Assembly: GCA_016706275.1 (NCBI GenBank)
Contig: JADJJY010000001.1
Location: 1,116,001 to 1,180,000, forward strand
Reading direction: 5' to 3'
Source of the DNA: Chloracidobacterium sp.
Lineage (GTDB): Bacteria; Acidobacteriota; Blastocatellia; Pyrinomonadales; Pyrinomonadaceae
Length of the DNA: 64,000 bases
Shown here: positions 60,241-64,000 of the stretch, piece by piece
Layout of the letters: the number at the start of each line of letters is the position of its first letter
Numbering within the stretch: position 1 is the stretch's first letter
Notes under the pieces: generated by a model
Database searches by the model: none
What the model was told of the DNA's origin: nothing
The model's input: the letters and a program-made list of their open reading frames with translations, nothing else
Program-made: the position numbers and the translations under genes

Positions 60241-61421
60241 TTTCTCTGCTAAAAGAGATTCAAGATGCTGCGAGCCGATGCCGTAAAATTCTTTTAGATC
60301 GCGGATCTGGGTTTCGATATCGTCGGTATTTTTAGCCTCAGCGAGTTTGGTTCCGACGAGCATATTATTTTTTGGTGTGTGCTCGACCGATATGAATTCA
60401 AATAGTCTGGTTGCGTAACCCGCTCGTTCGAGGAGCAGGGCACGCAGGCCGTCTGTGAGGGTTTCGGCGACGCGTTCGATCATGACGCCGTGTTTTAGGA
60501 TGTCGTGCATCATCGGCGGCGGTTTCATCTGCTTGCGGATCTGCTTATGACAGCACGGGGCCGCGACAATGAGGTCGGCACCGGAACGGATGCCTTGAAA
60601 CAAGGCGTCGTCGGTTGCGGTATCACAAGCGTGGAGTGCGATGAGGATATTTACATCTTTTAGAGGGTAAGAGTCGATAGTCGCCTGAACAAACTCAAGT
60701 CCGTCAAACTCGCTCGCACGGGCAACGTCATTGGAGATCGCTGCAAGGTCGCTGCGTGCCTCCACCCCGGTCATTTTCACATCGATGCCGCGGATATTTT
60801 TGAAATAATCATAAGCAGCAAACGTGAGATAGCCTTTGCCCGAACCCATATCGACGATGTTGAGCGATTTGCGGTCTTTTAGATCTGACCGGTCCACGAG
60901 ATCTGCCAGGATCTGGACGTATTTATTGATCTGTTTCCATTTACTCTGCTGCTGAGAGCCCACCTCGCCATTGGTATTTGTAATGCCGAGAGCATTTAGA
61001 TAGACGCTGTGCGGGTCGATCAACTTTTCTTTTTTGCGGTCGTGTTCGAGCGGCGGTGCTCTTTTGAACGCAGGTTTCCCGACATTGAGCCTCGAATTTT
61101 TCGTCCGATATCCAACTGAAAGTCGTTCCGCGTTGTAAAAAGATGGCCGCTAAAAAACTCAGTTCCCAGCAATTGGCTGGTCAATACCTGTCCGTTCGGG
61201 ATAGTGTAGTTTTTTGCTATGTCCCGGGAATCGTGACGATATAAAAAGAAAAGGCGGATGCCCTTGTTAGTCTTGATCAGTCGGATATTTATCTTTTGCA
61301 GGTGCAGGTCAGAGCCTTTATAATTGCCAAGAGTCAATTTTACAAACGTGCCGCTGGTGATGCTCGCGGTAAACTCGGTCAGGAATTTTTCGATATTTTC
61401 GGTCATAAGAGAATTAGCCAC
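60238..61421 (-). pseudogene. SAM-dependent methyltransferase split by a one-base frameshift
   Basis: Upstream part (61421 to 61020, 133 residues): ENIEKFLTEFTASITSGTFVKLTL, YKGSDLHLQKINIRLIK. Its normal course is DIGRK followed by NSRLNVGKPAFKRAPPLEHD in the next frame, which runs directly into the catalytic part (61023 to 60238, 261 residues): IDPHSVYLNALGITN, the SAM motif IVDMGSGKGYLTFA, LIALHACDTATDDAL and APCCHKQIR. One A is missing in the A5 run at 61097-61101 (T-run on the + strand). With one base added, a protein of about 390 residues of the METTL25-like type appears. A sequencing error, an inactivated gene or rare frameshifting are all possible. The ATG at 61023 overlaps the broken part's stop, so the catalytic part could still be made by itself. 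Confidence 0.75.
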
Positions 61422-61520
61422 AGATTAACACCGATAAAGTCGTCATTCTAACAGGATGGACAGGATACACATGATATAAGCAGCAAGATCTGATCCTGCC
61501 TATCCTGTTAATCCTGTAAA
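61414..61520. repeat. Family B half copy followed by an ACAGGATGGACAGGAT palindrome (family C)
   Basis: tagccacagattaacaccga then, at 61450, acaggatggacaggatacac facing cctatcctgttaatcctgta. It fills the gap before the VOC gene. Confidence 0.75.
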
Positions 61521-61528
61521 ATAAACAT

Positions 61529-61945
61529 ATGAACAACTTATTTCACCTCGCATTTCCGGTTCATGATCTTGATGCTGCCAGAGAGTTTTATGGCGGTGTT
61601 TTGGAATGCCCTGAGGGGCGGAGCTCGGAGTGTTGGATCGATTTTGACCTTTACGGCCATCAGATCGTGACGCATCTTGCACCGGAATCGGCGGGCGTTA
61701 AGGCGACTAATCATGTCGATGCCGATCACGTGCCGGTGCCGCATTTTGGTATCGTGCTGCCGATCGACGAGTGGCGTGCATTGGCTAATAAGCTCACCGC
61801 AAAGGGCGTTGAGTTTATCATTGAACCAAAGATCCGTTTTGAGGGCGAGGTCGGCGAACAGGCAACAATGTTCTTTCTTGATCCGAGCGGTAATGCATTG
61901 GAATTTAAGGGTTTTAAAGATTTCTCATCTGTTTTTGCTAAATAG
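61529..61945 (+). CDS. VOC (glyoxalase/dioxygenase-fold) family protein
   Basis: 138 residues with two beta-alpha-beta-beta-beta units. LFHLAFPVHDLDAAREFYGGVL starts the first and HFGIVLPIDEWRALANKL the second. Metal ligands: His6, His53-type (LYGHQIVTHL) and the closing Glu in SGNALEFKGF. It may be a metalloenzyme or a resistance-type binding protein; substrate unknown. Transcribed alone. Confidence 0.85.
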   Translation: MNNLFHLAFPVHDLDAAREFYGGVLECPEGRSSECWIDFDLYGHQIVTHLAPESAGVKATNHVDADHVPVPHFGIVLPIDEWRALANKLTAKGVEFIIEPKIRFEGEVGEQATMFFLDPSGNALEFKGFKDFSSVFAK

Positions 61946-61950
61946 GAATT

Positions 61951-62082
61951 TTTCACCACAAAGGCACTAAGGGCACAAAGAATTTTTACCACAGATGCAC
62001 ACAGATGAACACCGATGGGAAGGTAAGATCAGATAGTTTTGTTACTTGAATTCCTTTGTGTTCTTTGTGCCTTTGTGTTGAT
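61951..62082. repeat. Nested repeats: CACCACAAAGGCAC arms around a family B element
   Basis: ttcaccacaaaggcactaag (left) and cctttgtgttctttgtgcct with tttgtg (right) form the outer palindrome. The unit taccacagatgcacacagat followed by gaacaccg (61988-62017) is a family B half copy inside it. Confidence 0.75.
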
Positions 62083-62091
62083 TCTCTTCTC

Positions 62092-63267
62092 ATGAGTAAA
62101 GCCGAAGTAGTAATCATTGGCGGGGGCGTGGTTGGGGCGTCGGTTGCGTATCACCTTGCTGAACGCGGCTGTTCAGATGTCCTTGTTCTGGAACGGGCAG
62201 CGTCGCTCGGTGAGGGTTCGACGGGGAAAGCCACGGGTGGGGCACGTGCGCAGTTTGAGACCGATATCAATATCCAACAATCTTTGTACTCGCTCGATTT
62301 TTTCCGTGACTGGGATTTTGATTGCGAATACGACCCGAAAGGCTATCTCTTGCTTGCGGCGAGTGAGCGTCAACTTGCTTATCTTAGCCGAACCGGTGAG
62401 CGGCAGATCGAGCTCGGCTATGAGGGCGTCCATCTTGTCACGCAAGCTGAGATCGAGGCGATGGTTCCCGGGCTGAACGTCTCGGACGTGGTTGGCGGCA
62501 GCTTTGGCCCGCGTGATGGGTTTATTAATCCGCTTGCCGTGCTTGAGGGATTTTTAGTCGGAGCCTCGCAGCGGGGGGCTCGCGTCCTGACCGGCGTCGA
62601 TGTAAGAAAAATCGCCACGGACAAAGGACGGGTTACGAGTATCGTTACGGCAGATGGCGTGATCGAATGTACGAATGTCGTTATCGCTGCGGGGGCGTGG
62701 TCCGCAAGGCTTGCTGCGAGCGTTGGCATCGACCTTCCGGTAACGCCGCTGCGCAGACAGATCGTCTGGGCACATGCACCGGAACCGCTGCCCGAAGATC
62801 TCCCGATGGTGATAGATCTACAGGACGGATTTCATTTCCGTCCCGCGATTGATTTTACGCACGGTGCCGCGGCTCAGGATCCGAGAGCTGTTATGTTTGC
62901 ATGGCCTGACCCGGAAGAGCCGCCGAGTTTTGCGACCAGTTTCGATGAGAGCATTCTTGATAAAGTAGGCGAGCGTGCCTATCACCGGGCTCCATTTTTG
63001 GCCGGCTCAAAGATCATTTACGAAAAATGCCGTGCAGGTTTGTATGAAAACTCGCCCGACCATCATGCGATACTCGGCGGATGCGAGGTCGAGGGATTGT
63101 ATTTTGCCAACGGCTTTTCGGGCCACGGCGTGATGCATTCGCCGGCGACGGGCAGGGCATTGGCGGAGATCATCCTGGACGGCGAAGCGAGTTTTCTCGA
63201 TGTATCGTCGCTGCACATCGACCGCTTTGCTAAGGGTGAATTGCTGCACGAAACTGCCTTTATCTAA
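62092..63267 (+). CDS. FAD-dependent oxidoreductase (DAO family)
   Basis: 391 residues from ATG 62092. KAEVVIIGGGVVGASVAYHLAERG is the FAD Rossmann motif, followed by GSTGKATGGARAQFETDI in the place of the flavin-linking or substrate loop. VVIAAGAWSARLAASVGIDLPVTPLRRQI is typical of sarcosine oxidase, GlpD-like and D-amino-acid dehydrogenase proteins. GLYFANGFSGHGVMHSPATGRALAEII closes the FAD-binding domain. Oxidises an amine or amino acid; the actual substrate is not readable. It is followed by a long family B repeat. Confidence 0.88.
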   Translation: MSKAEVVIIGGGVVGASVAYHLAERGCSDVLVLERAASLGEGSTGKATGGARAQFETDINIQQSLYSLDFFRDWDFDCEYDPKGYLLLAASERQLAYLSRTGERQIELGYEGVHLVTQAEIEAMVPGLNVSDVVGGSFGPRDGFINPLAVLEGFLVGASQRGARVLTGVDVRKIATDKGRVTSIVTADGVIECTNVVIAAGAWSARLAASVGIDLPVTPLRRQIVWAHAPEPLPEDLPMVIDLQDGFHFRPAIDFTHGAAAQDPRAVMFAWPDPEEPPSFATSFDESILDKVGERAYHRAPFLAGSKIIYEKCRAGLYENSPDHHAILGGCEVEGLYFANGFSGHGVMHSPATGRALAEIILDGEASFLDVSSLHIDRFAKGELLHETAFI

Positions 63268-63272
63268 GAGAT

Positions 63273-63351
63273 TTATCCACAGATGAACACGGATAAACAC
63301 AGATAGCGGATAAAAACTATCTGTGTCCATCTGTGTTAATCTGTGGACTAT
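63273..63351. repeat. Family B palindrome, copy 5
   Basis: ttatccacagatgaacacgg and a complementary right arm (gtgtccatctgtgttaatct then gtgg) over about 79 bp, between the oxidoreductase and deacetylase genes. Confidence 0.85.
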
Positions 63352-63357
63352 ATTCTT

Positions 63358-64000
63358 ATGAAAACCGCTCTTGTTCATCATCCTATTTATGCCAAACACG
63401 ACACCGGGCCGGGGCATCCGGAAACGCCGCTGCGTTATATGGCGGTGATGGATGCGCTGCGTGAGGACGATGTGTTTTGGCAAAGCCTCAACGAGATCAC
63501 GCCGGAAAAGGCAGCTAAGGGATTGATACAGGCGGCGCATACGCCGGCTCATTTTAAGCATGTCGAGTTTGCGTTTGCCAACGGCATTGACCGGCTTGAT
63601 CCGGACACGGTCGTTTCGATGAAATCGTTTGACGCGTCGCTTTATGCGGCGGGTGGTGCGGTCGCGGCGGTGGATGCGGTAATGCAGGGTGAGGTGAAAA
63701 ATGCGTTTGTCGCGGTACGTCCGCCCGGGCATCACGCGACGGGTGAGAACGCGATGGGCTTTTGCCTTTTTAACAACGTCGCCGTCGCCGCCAGATACGC
63801 CCAGAACAATTACAAAGAGATCGAACGCGTAGCCATTATCGATTGGGACGTGCATCACGGCAACGGCACGCAGGGCATCTTTTTCGCTGACCCGAGTGTC
63901 CATTTTTTTTCGATGCATCAATACCCCTGGTATCCGGGTTCGGGCAGCCGCGGCGAGACGGGTTTTGGGCGGGGCGTAGGCACGACAATGAATGTGCCGG
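63358..64000 (+). CDS. Histone-deacetylase-family protein, 3' end beyond window
   Basis: The first 214 or so residues. KTALVHHPIYAKHDTGPGHPE opens it, RPPGHHATGENAMGFCLFNN carries the active-site HHA pair and VAIIDWDVHHGNGTQ supplies the zinc-binding DWDVHHG. Class II/acuC-type deacetylases act on acetylated proteins, polyamines or acetoin. The remainder lies past the window edge. Confidence 0.92.
   Translation, partial: MKTALVHHPIYAKHDTGPGHPETPLRYMAVMDALREDDVFWQSLNEITPEKAAKGLIQAAHTPAHFKHVEFAFANGIDRLDPDTVVSMKSFDASLYAAGGAVAAVDAVMQGEVKNAFVAVRPPGHHATGENAMGFCLFNNVAVAARYAQNNYKEIERVAIIDWDVHHGNGTQGIFFADPSVHFFSMHQYPWYPGSGSRGETGFGRGVGTTMNVP

Noticed and set aside
63273..63290. A DnaA-box-like TTATCCACA and possible chromosomal origin
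   Set aside because: It is part of a widely dispersed palindromic repeat (family B); there is no cluster of boxes, no dnaA or dnaN, and no AT-rich unwinding region.

Overview
The window is a chromosomal segment of roughly 50-55% GC. The best guess for the source is an acidobacterium, possibly class Blastocatellia or the Pyrinomonadaceae. This is inferred from a very large Oar-type TonB receptor with an N-terminal carboxypeptidase-regulatory domain, a tetraether-synthase-like radical SAM enzyme, many TPR, BACON and zinc-ribbon proteins, and a heavy load of short palindromic repeats. No rRNA, tRNA, CRISPR array, transposase or integrase was seen.

Layout. 0-15 kb is housekeeping: an rRNA/tRNA 2'-O-methyltransferase cut by the left edge, a DUF2203 protein, an RDD protein, a short NFACT protein, a TlpA-like lipoprotein, a frameshifted secreted LamG/BACON protein, a ComM-like AAA ATPase, a glycogen debranching enzyme, galE and an acyl-CoA synthetase. 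16-22 kb is a polysaccharide operon headed by an unusual sigma-like regulator with a long leader, followed by an O-antigen ligase-like protein and two glycosyltransferases. 22-26 kb is accessory and partly AT-rich: a 20-bp iteron-like array, a decayed RepA-like ATPase, a secreted protein, a coupled three-gene operon led by a TIGR04255-like protein, and small membrane and Cys-rich proteins. 26.8-31 kb holds an FtsB-like protein, a phosphohexomutase and the radical SAM enzyme. 31-37 kb is a second accessory block: a DUF262/HNH/RAMA-like GmrSD-type nuclease, an XRE plus nucleotidyltransferase pair with its own operator, and a second RepA-like ATPase carrying many in-frame repeat insertions. 37-42 kb is a B12 uptake locus with two cobalamin riboswitches (btuF-btuC-btuD, then btuB). 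43-64 kb returns to core genes: gatB, an SDR, a CheA-like/TPR-receiver signalling pair, a TrxR-like flavoprotein lacking CxxC, the giant TonB receptor, rpmE-DUF1385-prfA with a phosphatase and a TPR protein, a frameshifted methyltransferase, a VOC protein, a DAO-type oxidoreductase and a histone-deacetylase-like enzyme cut by the right edge.

The outstanding signal is the density of palindromic repeat families. Nine copies of one bipartite element are visible, plus about ten other families. They lie between genes, inside genes and even inside a riboswitch. One ATPase gene (35266-36747) has absorbed at least eight insertions from several families without losing its frame. A decayed paralogue 13 kb away carries the same element at the matching site. 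Both ATPase genes have iteron-like direct repeats immediately upstream, which suggests remnants of plasmid-like or satellite replicons.
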